Part shown: positions 48,601 to 58,868 of the stretch, one piece after another | Layout of the letters: each line of letters starts with the position of its first letter | Numbering within the stretch: position 1 is the stretch's first letter | From: Euryodendron excelsum | Lineage: Eukaryota > Streptophyta > Magnoliopsida > Ericales > Pentaphylacaceae | Length of the DNA: 64,000 bases | Direction: 5' to 3' | Assembly: GCA_033060915.1 (NCBI GenBank) | Contig: CM065392.1 | Location: 20,073,501-20,137,500 of the forward strand | Notes under the pieces: generated by a model | Told to the model about the DNA's origin: nothing | Databases searched by the model: none | Seen by the model: only the letters and a program-made list of their open reading frames with translations | Translations under genes and position numbers: made by a program

Positions 48601-51084
48601 ATGGGTAGCCTAATACCATCATCAAATTATCAACTCATGTTCCTGCTGCTGTTATTCCTTTTGCATTCTCTAGCTACTTGCTCTTCGTCTCCGGCACAGC
48701 TTTGCCGCACTGAAGAGAGCATTGCCCTGCTCCGATTCAAGCAACTATTCTCGATTAATGCATCTTCATCTTCCAATTGTAAACCAAAGGTTATTCATTG
48801 GAAAGATGGTACAGATTGCTGTGCTTGGGATGGGGTCGATTGTGATAATGTGACCGGTCATGTAATTGGCCTCGATCTCAGTTGGAGCTGCCTGCGTGGT
48901 ACCTTCCCTTCAAATTCAAATGCGGACGACCTCTATCAATGTCAATGGTCTTGGCCTCTGTCTTCTATTGAACCTTCTATTCAAGTACCGTCAGATGTCT
49001 GGCATAGCATTTTCCAATTACCAAAACTGCAGATGCTGAGCTTACAGGGTAACAGAGGACTCGGAGGAATAATTCCAAGTTTGAATGGAACCAGTCAGCT
49101 TAGATGGTTGGATCTCTCCTCTACAGGTTTCACCGGAGTGCTACCTAGTTCCATCGGCCAGCTTAAGTCCTTGAAGATGCTAGACCTTTCTCAATGCGAT
49201 TTCTCAAGTTCCATTCCAAGGTCAGTTGGGAACCTTACACAATTAACTCACCTTGATCTTTCATTTAATCATTTTAGCGGGAAGGTCCCATCATTTCTTT
49301 CTGACCTTCAGAATCTTCTTCATTTAGATCTTTCATTCAATGAATTTGAAGGGCAAATTCCTACTCAACTTTTCGCTAAACTCGCGAACCTAGAAATTTT
49401 ATTGCTTCGAGGAAACAGTCTTAGTGGTCAGCTTCCATATTCTTTTTCCAACCTCTCACATCTTCATTTGTTGGATTTGTCAGTCAATCGACTAACAGGT
49501 CCCATTCCCTCGTCCATAACCGACCTTCCAAATCTAGAGTTTCTACGTTTATTCAGTAACTCAATCAATGGGACGATACCCTCTTCTTTGTTTAACCTTG
49601 TTCGCCTTCGTTATCTTTGCCTTTCCTCAAATAACTTAAGTGGCACTATTGATCTGGACATGTTTGCAAAGCTTGAAAATTTGGAGTGTCTGTTTCTTTC
49701 ATCAAATAACTTAAGCGGCACTATTAAATTGGACATGTTTGCAAAGATTGAAAAACTGAAGCACCTAGATCTTTCGGATAGTGGCATATCACTGACCACC
49801 ACCGACTCCATCACCTCCACTTTCCACAACTTTATTTCATTACGGTTGTCTTCCTGCAACATAAGTAAAATTCCAGCATTTCTAGATAGCCAAACGGAAT
49901 TGGAGTTACTATACCTTTCGAACAATAAGCTAAATGAAGAACTCAATCCATTGATATGCAACCTTGGTTCGCTTAAATTTCTTGATTTGTCCTCGAACCA
50001 AGTTTCTGGATTAATCCCAGCCTGTTTGGGAAACTTCAGTGAAAATTTATTAGTGCTAAATTTGCACAGAAACTATTTCCATGGGTCCATCCCTCAAACT
50101 TTTGGGTACACAAGCATGTTGCAAACACTTGACATTAGCTACAATCAATTGCAAGGGGTGCTTCCAAGATCATTGACGAATTGCACAAACCTCCAAGTTT
50201 TGAATCTAGGACATAATCTGATTGCTGATGTTTTTCCATTTTGGTTGGAGAATCTGCCTGGGTTACAGGTTCTTGTCTTACGGGATAATAGATTCCATGG
50301 TCCAATAGACCAACCAAGGAAGAGATCACCCTTCGCCAATTTGAGTATCATCGACGTGTCTCACAATGATTTTACAGGTACTTTGCCATCAAAGTATTTC
50401 GAAAGCTGGGATTCAATGATGATGGCTGACGAAGAAGAATCCCAATTGAAATACATGGGAGAGAATAGAGTTTATTATTTTGACTCAGTGGACATAGTGA
50501 TCAAAGGAGTTGAAATGACATTTGAAAGGATCCTCACCATCTTTAAAGCAGTTGATTTCTCACATAACAAGTTCCATGGAGAGATTTCCACATCCATTGG
50601 AAGATTAAAATTACTTCGTGTCCTAAATCTCTCAGGAAATAGCTTCACTGGTCAAATTCCATTGTCCTTGGTGAATCTAACCAAGCTCGAATCTTTGGAT
50701 TTATCCCGAAACAAGCTATCTGGAGAGATCCCTGAACAGCTGACAAGCTTGACATTCCTTGCAGCCCTTGATGTGTCAGAAAATAATCTAACAGGGCGTA
50801 TACCACGAGGCAGGCAATTTGAAACATTTTCAAGCACTTCATATGGCGGAAATCCTGGTTTGTGTGGGTTTCCATTGTTAGAGAATTGTGGTAATGTCAA
50901 GGTAGCACAATCACCATCCCAGTCATGCAACAATTTTAATTTCATAGCTGATGGCTTTGGCTGGAAATCAGTGTTGATGGGATATGGATGTGGAATAGTT
51001 ATTGGTTTGGTGATTGGTAGTTGCATAATTCGAAGGAAAGAAGAATGGTTTGTGAGAATTTTTGCCATAAAAATGCATCGATAG
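48601..51084 (+). CDS. LRR receptor-like protein (RLP), intact
   Basis: An 827-residue intronless protein of the Cf-9/RLP class, a cell-surface receptor without kinase. Residues 1-30 are a signal peptide with a Leu-rich core. An LRR N-terminal domain follows with the Cys pair D-C-C-A-W-D-G-V-D-C near residues 75-87. About 25 LRRs of the extracellular plant type (L-x-x-L-x-L-S-x-N-x-L-x-G-x-I-P) run to about residue 720, broken by an island with Y-Y-F-D-S-V-D-I-V-I-K-G-V-E near residue 625. Next come N-P-G-L-C-G-F-P-L, a membrane segment with small-residue G-x-x-x-G spacing (G-Y-G-C-G-I-V-I-G-L-V-I-G), and a basic tail of about 17 residues. Such RLPs usually act with SOBIR1/BAK1-type kinases in pathogen or development signalling; the ligand is unknown. 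The Met at 48601 precedes the signal peptide directly and matches its paralogue. Confidence 0.95.
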   Translation: MGSLIPSSNYQLMFLLLLFLLHSLATCSSSPAQLCRTEESIALLRFKQLFSINASSSSNCKPKVIHWKDGTDCCAWDGVDCDNVTGHVIGLDLSWSCLRGTFPSNSNADDLYQCQWSWPLSSIEPSIQVPSDVWHSIFQLPKLQMLSLQGNRGLGGIIPSLNGTSQLRWLDLSSTGFTGVLPSSIGQLKSLKMLDLSQCDFSSSIPRSVGNLTQLTHLDLSFNHFSGKVPSFLSDLQNLLHLDLSFNEFEGQIPTQLFAKLANLEILLLRGNSLSGQLPYSFSNLSHLHLLDLSVNRLTGPIPSSITDLPNLEFLRLFSNSINGTIPSSLFNLVRLRYLCLSSNNLSGTIDLDMFAKLENLECLFLSSNNLSGTIKLDMFAKIEKLKHLDLSDSGISLTTTDSITSTFHNFISLRLSSCNISKIPAFLDSQTELELLYLSNNKLNEELNPLICNLGSLKFLDLSSNQVSGLIPACLGNFSENLLVLNLHRNYFHGSIPQTFGYTSMLQTLDISYNQLQGVLPRSLTNCTNLQVLNLGHNLIADVFPFWLENLPGLQVLVLRDNRFHGPIDQPRKRSPFANLSIIDVSHNDFTGTLPSKYFESWDSMMMADEEESQLKYMGENRVYYFDSVDIVIKGVEMTFERILTIFKAVDFSHNKFHGEISTSIGRLKLLRVLNLSGNSFTGQIPLSLVNLTKLESLDLSRNKLSGEIPEQLTSLTFLAALDVSENNLTGRIPRGRQFETFSSTSYGGNPGLCGFPLLENCGNVKVAQSPSQSCNNFNFIADGFGWKSVLMGYGCGIVIGLVIGSCIIRRKEEWFVRIFAIKMHR

Positions 51085-51226
51085 GGGAAGAGATCAAAGA
51101 ACGTTTGGTAGCAACGACAAGGGAGAAGATGACACGTTCCAAGACAAGTACGACTTATTTTGTAGTAATGTGCTGTGTAATAATGGAGAAGTTCGTTGAT
51201 GTATATATTGTATGCTCAAGGAAATT

Positions 51227-51410
51227 AATACTACTATTATTGCTTTGATTCCTGAAGTCCTAAATTCTACTCAATTAAAGGATTATAGACATATTTCCTG
51301 TTGCAATACTTTGTATGAATGCATTACCAAGCTGATAGCTATAGAATTAAAAGAATTCTTCATGTTGTTGTTGATGAGGCCCAATTAGGTAGAAAAAACA
51401 TATTTTTACT
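51227..51410 (+). mobile_element. LINE (L1-like) reverse transcriptase fragment
   Basis: About 180 bases just behind the RLP read A-L-I-P-E-V-L-N-S, T-Q-L-K-D-Y-R-H-I-S and L-Y-E-C-I-T-K-L-I-A, the start of the plant LINE RT domain (relatives have I-P-K-V, L-K-D-Y-R-P-I-S). After a change of frame it reads V-D-E-A-Q. The rest of the LINE is absent. This is an old truncated fragment. Confidence 0.75.
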
Positions 51411-52620
51411 CACATTCTTATATGACTATTTTAAAATGTGAGAACTCATCAAGAAAAATTGTAAAAGTACATGCATTTATACAATTTTATGAACACCATT
51501 GTATTAAATTTTTTTATTTATTTATGTTCTCTAGGAGTTAGTGTTTTAAAATTTTCGCACGATCCAATCAACAAAAACTTCTAAAATGGCCACCGCATAT
51601 GAACGCTGTAATTGAATCATACTTTTGCAAAAGGATCCATGATAATATCATTTTTTCCAAGTGGTTGGACTCCCATTCTCAGTGGTAGAAGTGGATTTTA
51701 ATTGTACAATTGTATGGTCAATAATTGTGTCCCGAGGATGAGGGCCCACAGTGATTTTCTGAGCCCATGCGAATCGATTGTCTTATTCGATTTACACTGA
51801 TTCTAGGATAGGAAAGTTGCATCATGTGACAGATGCTTTAATGCAAGAATATGAGTAGTTACTTTATTGCATCTTTCGTTTCAAAGTGATAGTTACTCCG
51901 ACCTAACATCTGATTTTTTTTTTTTTTTTTAAATAGGTTTAGTATATTTCCGGGTCAGTAAGTTGTAACGAATTTCGTGGCGTGTCAAACTGGACACGAT
52001 GTTCTTCACATTCTATAAATTATATCTCACACTCAACCTTAATATTTTCATAATAATAACAAACTACAATTGCCAATATGAGAAATAGAAAATAGAAACA
52101 ACATGACAAACAGAAACTAGAAATATGAACTTAAAAAAAAAAATTACAAATAGTACTATAAAGTAATGTAATATTTTTAAGATCCATCAAGATACAAATG
52201 GTACATATATCAATAGAAACTTATTACAATAATATATTATTATTAAAAATTTCAGATTTGAGAGCATGAAAAATTCAAAATATTATGAGAAACGCATTTG
52301 TAAAGAGTTATAACAATATTATTTTGAGAGTACAACAACTTATTTAAATAACAACGTCATTTTAAGAGTATAAAATTTATTTAAATTATGGTATATAGAG
52401 TTTTTAAACAGTCCCAAGAACGTTTTCTAAAAGTTTTCTCATATTTTTTTTAGAGTTTTGTTTCTATTCAAGGAGTCTCCCCCAATCAACTTGACTAACA
52501 GATTTTGCCATTGACAATACTAATCAATTTTGATGACCTCATTTGTAATTTTTTAATGGATAGCTTCCCCAACCCTCCCCATCCCAAAAAAAAAAAGAAA
52601 ACTTATAACACGTGTCACTC
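51400..52620 (+). repeat. Paralogous intergenic block C
   Basis: Copy of the A/B block starting about 300 bases behind the intact RLP. It keeps GTGGATTTTAATTGTACAAT (51691), GGGCCCACA (about 51742), GATTTACACTGATTC (about 51789), TTGCATCATGTGACAGATGC (51817) and GGTCAGTAAGTTGTAACGAA (about 51953). No gene. A run of T at 51917-51934 and several other A/T runs. Confidence 0.7.
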
Positions 52621-53323
52621 AACTAAAAAAAATTGACTTTTCAATACAAAAATAATAGAGTTTTTTTTACCACAATATTGTTAGTTTTAAAAAAATTTCC
52701 TAAACTAGTGATCTTTTGAAACTATTTCTCAATCTATGTTGATTTCGTCACATCATTTGCCACATATGTGAGAGAATGAGTAGGAGAGAGAATAAGAAAA
52801 TCAAAAATTTATTAGACAAATCTCCACTTTAATGAAGGCTTAAACATACCCTTTTCCTGAAAACTATTATTCTACTTCATAAATAGGGTTCCATATCTAT
52901 CCCCTCCTATTTCTCTTAACAAACCAATGTGATTGCCATCGGTCTTAATGGGTTTTTGTGCTTGCCAGGATGAAGAGAAATGCTTTTGAATCATATTACA
53001 AAGAATAAAGAGACTGAGGAGGCATGGTTTTCATCCATTTTTTTGCTTGATAAAGTGCATAACTATTTGGTTTTCGGTAAGTACATAAATTACTTCTTTT
53101 TGTTATCCCCTTATTTTAATAGTAGTCCCATCTTTCTATCAATCAATCATAGAATTATACAAATTTTATGATATAAATAACTTGGTTTAAACGAAGTGTT
53201 CCATTACTGTGTTATTGGGATCGAAAGATATCTAATGGTTCATGAGGCATTACTTATGAAGGTGCCATTCCAAAGGCTTCTAGGGTCAGCTACAGACTTA
53301 AACACAGAGAGTTGTTATAAAAG
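52621..53323. other. AT-rich intergenic region before the MULE
   Basis: A 63-codon ORF (52980-53171) is not recognisable. The left terminal inverted repeat of the MULE should lie here or just left, but I could not identify it. Confidence 0.4.
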
Positions 53324-53439
53324 ATGTACGAGGCAATTGGGGTTGATAGGCAACTATTCAAATTGAAGATCGTATGTCGGTATCTAGCGAATGGGCAATA
53401 CATAGCTTTGCCAATCGAGGATCATTGCCAAAAACAGAG

Positions 53440-53760
53440 CTTTTTGTGATGGGAGGATTTGTGACGGCTAATTTGTCGTGGTAAAAAGTGGTATTTGTTA
53501 CTGGAGATTCGTCGTTGCAAATGCCGTGTCAAATATCACTTTTTGCGACGGTTAACTTCTCATGACAAATATTACTTTTTGCGACAATTTTTTTGCTACA
53601 GTCAATTTTTCGTGACAAATATCACTTTTTGCGATGACGTTTTTGCAACGACAAAATTTCCATGGCAAAGGTTAGTATTTGTGATGAGTTTTTTTCGACG
53701 ACTTGACTTTCGTTGTAAATAATAAATGAAACGACGTCCTTTCGGTGTAAAAAATTTTCC
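53440..53760. repeat. CACTA subterminal repeats, left
   Basis: Repeated variants of TTTTTGCGACG / GTGACGGCTAAT / TCGTGACAAATA in both orientations at 20-60-base spacing. These are typical sites for the element's DNA-binding protein. Confidence 0.75.
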
Positions 53761-54110
53761 AATTTCTCTTCCCCCTGTTCTTTCATTAGTTGAACAAAAG
53801 CCAAAAAATTCTTCCCCCCTGTTCTTTCATCAATCGAACAAAAGCCCTAGCTCTAGGAGAGAAACCTTGCGCCTCCACCAGATTTGAGAGACGCCGACGT
53901 TCTCCTCCGCAGCTGCCGCCGGTCCAGCAGCACCTCCACCAACGTCTCCTCCACCAGATTTGAGAGAACCCAGTCCCTCCTCCGTTCTTCCCCACAGCCG
54001 CCGCCGCCTCCTCCTCCTCCTCCAGCGACTCCCGCCGCCTCCTCGTCCTCCTCCTTCTATCTCCGCAACTTGAGACCAGGTAACTCCTCTCTCTCTGTGG
54101 TGTAATTAAC
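53761..54110 (+). other. GC-rich leader-like segment inside the CACTA
   Basis: A directly repeated 40-base-like unit, (T)TTCCCCC(C)TGTTCTTTCAT...GAACAAAAGCC, occurs at 53769 and 53813. It is followed by a C/G-rich stretch with CCGCCG runs and an open frame of 73 codons (53884-54105), ending near a possible GT donor (54079). It resembles the 5' exon or UTR of a captured or CACTA gene, but no domain is evident. Confidence 0.4.
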
Positions 54111-54130
54111 TGTACACACATATGTAGACA

Positions 54131-56080
54131 TATATATGTATATATATATATATGTATGTATATACATGTTTGTATAGCATCAATTGTACTTTATTGGTGG
54201 ATGAGTTGGATGTTATGCAAGTGATTTGAGAATGGTTCAATGGTGGAAATGGTGATTGCGTGTTCATCACTAGGACTACAAGAAGAGAGCTGTTATACCA
54301 GCTATTTATGGCAAGATGGAGTTACAGGGACCCTAATTCTCAACCAAAACAGTTGAGATGTTGAACTAAATGCTAATCCAAATTATTAGGCTCCTAAGCC
54401 CTGATTGATCCTTTGTGACTCTCTCAAGCCCATTGCACAAGATCAAAATTAGCCATTTATGAATCTCAATTATGCAGAGTCCCAGTACCAAACATACAAA
54501 AAATACCATTTTGGATATTCTACAACGTTATACTTTGCAAAATGTTGTATAGTGTTTTGTGAAAACTTGAAACTACCAATTGCATGCACAAAAAATAATA
54601 CTATTTGACAATTTTAGTCGTTCAATTTTGTAGAATTTGACAGTTGGAATAGTTTAAAAAATGTTTTAAGGAATCAAATGGTTAAAGTTCTTCAAATCAA
54701 ATCGAGTTTTCTGAGCCTAATGCATCTTGGCATACTATATGAAATTGTAGGTCCCAATTTATGAAAATATTATAAGTCACTATATTATGCAGATAATCAT
54801 TTGCATGAATCTTAGCCATCTATGAATTATGAAAAGGTTTTCTAACAATGGGAGAATTGATATGCAATACAGTTAATAATGTTTAAGCATGTCCTCTTAC
54901 CTTAGGGACTCAAAGGCCACTAGAGAAGCTTATTCTTTTCTTGTGTGGAGTAGCATGAATTCTACTCCACTTCAGTTTTTTTTTCTATTTTTGTATTTCC
55001 TTAGTATCAATAAAATAAAAAAGTAGCAGCATGAATTCTATGCTCAAGGGCCAATCTAGGAAGATAGCCGTATAATCCTCAAGCAAAAAGTAGAAACTAC
55101 ACTGCTTCACATATACAGAGATGTAGCAGACTATTCAGAGTATAGGATAAATTTAGGTCTGGTCTGATGTTGTCTAAATTAACCTGGGATGTCCTGGTCT
55201 GGTCCAAAATAGCCCAATAAACAAAACTATGCCAATGTTGATTTTTGAGCGAATTTCGTCGTTTAGGTCTAAAAAAAATAATAATTCTGTTATTTTTGAA
55301 AAGATTTAATTTATCGGCTGTATGATTCTGATTTAGTCTAGATTTTTTCTTACAAGCTTTTTTTGGAAGCTAGTATTCAATTTGTGCTTAACTTAATTTT
55401 TCTATTTTTTGTATTTTAATTAATTTATGTAGTAATCACTCAATTGGTTTAGGGTTTTGTTTTTCCTTATGAATATGATGTAAGAGAGTTTATCTTAAGC
55501 AGCTTTTGATGAATTAATAAGAGCAAGTTTAGAGGATTAGTTACTCTGTTATGTCTTACATTTTACTTGGAACACCATTACCTTTGTTCATGCTTATTCC
55601 TGCATTATTATCACAGTTGTTATCGTTCTACTTCTTCACTTCTTGTTCTTCTTTGTAGTCTTCTTTTTCAAGTGCTTATCGATCAAACAACCAACAAAAA
55701 AGAAAAAAGAACATTAGTTTACAAAAAGTATATAAAAATTTCTAACAATATTAAAACTTGTAAAAAAGATGTCTCATTTCAATTGTTGCTTTAAGTCTCA
55801 AATTGTCTTGAGCCGGCCTTGATTATATTTGGTATTGCTTTGTCATAAAAATTTTAGGGTACACTTGGTTTACTTCAATATCATTGACCTTTCAAAGATT
55901 AATAAGAAAATAGAAAGTGTAATTTATTCTTTCTTCTACTAGATGAGTAGAAGAAATGTTTTTAATGTGCTTAATATTATTTATGATAGTTTGTTGTATG
56001 CATGCATATATATTTTGATTAACTCATCCATGCATGAGTTAGATGAAGTATAAGCATATAACCTTAGACCTGTTCTAGAA
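54131..56080. other. CACTA interior without supported genes
   Basis: AT-rich, starting with a TA/TG microsatellite (54131-54168). The ORF 55567-55794 is short and unrecognised. Confidence 0.4.
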
Positions 56081-56084
56081 TCCT

Positions 56085-56990
56085 CATCAGAGTTGGTGGA
56101 TTCGGCTACGATAAGGCGGTTCTTAAATTGTCCAGTTTCGGACAGTTTGAGAATGTATAAATCTATATGGCAGTTAGATATTTCGTGCGGCAGATCCTAT
56201 TGTTCTCTGTGTGCATATTGGATGTCTGTGTATAATAATACACTTCGTCTGCATTGTGTACATAGAGAACTGTGGGGAGATGTTGTTAGATTTTTCTTAG
56301 AGATGGACGAAGCAGTTTGAGTTACTTTATGCTATATAGGTTATGCATTCCTGAATGGGATAGGACCACCTACCTTGTAGAGAGGAGTTGGATAGATAGG
56401 TTTCATGATGCATAAGCATATAACTTGTTTTTTCATTTATTGTGGTGGATAAGTAACTTCGTCAATATAGACATGTACAACACTATGGACAGGAGTTGGA
56501 TTGACTCAGTCTACAGCACCATCACAGTCACCCAGACAGTTGCTTGGTTTAGAGGGAATGACTCAACACGTACTCGAGCACGTCAAGACACGGTTGATGG
56601 ATAATCTTACACAATTGGTCGGCATGATTGTATCTCAAGCCATGGCATCCCAAGTAAGCGGCACTCCACATTGGGGTAGACAAGTAAAATGAATTTATTT
56701 TGTATGGTGTTTATGTATTTTATGCTGTCTTATTATATATATGGAAATATAGTAGCCATACACAGTAGTTCAGATAGTTCCTTTGGAAAACTAGGATCAC
56801 TGTTGGTTTTTCTTGAGCTATATCTAGTTTCAAATTGACTAAATTATGGGCTCGAATTTGTAGGTTCTTGATGCATCTAGTGGCCACCAAGCATTACGGG
56901 AGTCTGTTGACGACGACAACATACCTTCTAGATTTGCATTACCTTCTACTCTACCACCAGTTTCTCCACGACCTAATGAGCTGGTACATT
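56085..56990 (+). pseudogene. Degenerate CACTA-associated gene fragments
   Basis: Three short coding-like stretches: 56093-56320; 56501-56692, which reads G-L-E-G-M-T-Q-H-V-L-E-H-V and then D-N-L-T-Q-L-V-G-M-I-V-S-Q-A; and 56865-56985, which reads S-G-H-Q-A-L-R-E-S-V-D-D-D-N-I-P. The Gln-rich, coiled-coil-like middle part recalls the C-terminal region of plant Transposase_24/TNPA-like proteins. Possible GT/AG junctions separate them, but a full gene model is not supportable. Confidence 0.35.
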
Positions 56991-57039
56991 ATTCTTAAGA
57001 TATAAGATATCAAATTTTGTGAGTTATCAAATATTTTCG

Positions 57040-57625
57040 ATTTTAGAACTAGTTAATTTATAAAATGTTAAGTTTCAAGGATTAACGGCACAAAATCTCC
57101 AAACGGCCTTTGAGTGGCTCCAAACTTAGTACGAAGTACGGTCTAGGCACGGGTGACGTGTGGGAACTGATAGAATGGTCACGTGACTCTTGGTTTGAGA
57201 GTTATATACGAGTGATGTGTGAGAACTAACAAAATCATCACAGGACTCTTGGTTTGGGAGTTATTAAATTTTTTTAGTTTTAGAACAACTTAAGTTATAA
57301 ACTATTAAGTTTCAGAGATTAATGACTCAAAATCCCCAAACGGCCTCCAAGCGGCCTCAAACTTAGTATGTAGCATGGTATAGGCACGGGTGACGTGTGG
57401 GAATTGACGGAATGGTCGTGGGACTCTCGGTTCGGGAGTTATCTAATTGTTTTCGTTATAGAACAACTTAAGTTTTAAAGTGTTAAGTATCGGGGATTAA
57501 TGGCTCAAAATCTTCAAATGGTCTCTGTGCGGCCCCAAACTTAGTACGTAGCACAGTTTAAGCACGGGTGACGTGTGGGGTTTGTCGGAATGGTCATGGG
57601 ACTCCCGGTTTACGAGTTAGAGCAC
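57040..57625. repeat. About 177-bp tandem repeat inside the CACTA
   Basis: Marker TTAAGT(T/A)TC lies at 57067, 57305 and 57483. Units share AAAATC, CAAACGG/CAAATGG, CAAACTTAGTA, GCACGGGTGACGTGTGGG and a GGACTC(T/C)(T/C)GGTTT string. The first interval is longer (238) because of a partial extra copy (57207-57265). Confidence 0.8.
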
Positions 57626-58389
57626 AAAGTTTATTTTTATTCATTGTTTTATTTTGAATTATTTATTAAAACATTGTATATATGGTTGTAGGATTTTGTA
57701 GAAGTAAGTTTACTTGATTTTGGACTGCCAATACTCAAGATTGCATAGAGACTTCTTGTTAGTGTAGACCTATTGTCAGAAGTGGATGGTATACTTGCGG
57801 GTCTAAATTTCTACAAATTTTTTTGTTGAAAATGCGAGAAAACTTAATACTCATTTAGAGAGACCACACAAAGGGATTGCAATTGTAGGTGAATCAGTTG
57901 GGCGACACGTTGCATGAAAATCTATTGATGTAAATTACAACTTTCTTTCATTTGTTTTTTCATTAATTACATTCCTATATATATTAACAATTTAACTAAT
58001 TGTATTGTTATTATTTTATTTGCACTCAGGTTATTTTAAAGGAGTAGGCGGCTGTTATTTATTGTTAGAATTGATGGAGGTCCCATTCAATGAATGTTTT
58101 TTTATTTATTTTTTGATGTATTCATGTTGGACAATAAGTTGTGTATTTTAGATTGAAAAAATTGGTTTGTATGGACAATAGATTCCTAATGTATTCATTT
58201 TGAATGTATGGATGATGTGGATTTATATTATATATATTATTTGAACTTCATTTCATAAATGTATCTTTTCGTGAATGAATATTTTACTGATTTATGCAAT
58301 TATATGGTGAATGAGATATTTTTATTGATTTATGCTAGTATATAGGAATTACAAAAAATTCATTTTAAAAATTATATATTTAAAAATAG

Positions 58390-58868
58390 ACAGGGTATTT
58401 GTGACGGCTAAAATATTATTTTCGACGGCAAATAGCTATCACAAAAACAAGCTTTTGTGACGGCTATGCCCATCGTAAATAATATTCTAGCCGTCGCAGG
58501 CACTAATATTTGTGCAAACATTTCCTGTTGCAAATGCTTTTTAGCCATCGAAAATACTAGTTTTTGTGACGGCTTCCCGTCGCAAATACTAATTTTGTCG
58601 TTACAAAAGCTAGTATTTGTGACGGCCATTAGTGACGGTTTATCCTTTCGCAAAAACGCTACCTGAGGCGTCGGCCTTTTGTGACAGCTAACGTGCCGTC
58701 ACAAATAATAGAGTCGTCGCAAATAGATATCGCAAAAACCTTTTATGACTCTCTTTTTTGTAATGGTTAATTTGCCGTTATACGGTCATCGTAAAAGCCC
58801 TTTTACGACGGTAGATGAAGCTTTTGTGAGGCACGTAGCCGTCACAAAAAGTGTGATTTTTAGTAGTG
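58390..58868. repeat. CACTA subterminal repeats, right
   Basis: About a dozen copies of TTTGTGACGGC or its reverse complement GCCGTC(A/G)CAAA, ending at the TAGTAGTG terminus. ORFs on both strands here are made by the repeats. Confidence 0.85.

Larger units (their letters stand above)
2907..54168. repeat. Simple AT/TG/TC microsatellites (scattered)
   Basis: Separate short arrays, not a continuous feature: 2907-2940, 3064-3091 and 3389-3414 (AT); 32432-32448 (AT); 35027-35063 (TA then TG); 36183-36212 (TC); 40677-40700 (AT); 46587-46610 (AT); 54131-54168 (TA/TG mix). T runs lie at 40038-40062 and 46160-46180. Confidence 0.85.
53423..58868 (-). mobile_element. CACTA DNA transposon, non-autonomous
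   Basis: The right end (58868) reads, on the minus strand, CACTACTAAAAATCACAC followed by TTTTTGTGACGG. The left end (53423) reads CATTGCCAAAAACAGAGC followed by TTTTTGTGATGG; 21 of the 30 terminal bases agree, and the CATTG start is a mutated CACTA. Both ends carry dense subterminal copies of a TTTGTGACGGC/GCCGTCACAAA motif. The flanks share GAT on the left and (G)AT on the right, fitting a 3-bp TSD that merges with the terminal G. Inside I see no TNP2-type transposase. The strand is arbitrary since orientation of the element is not established. Confidence 0.8.
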
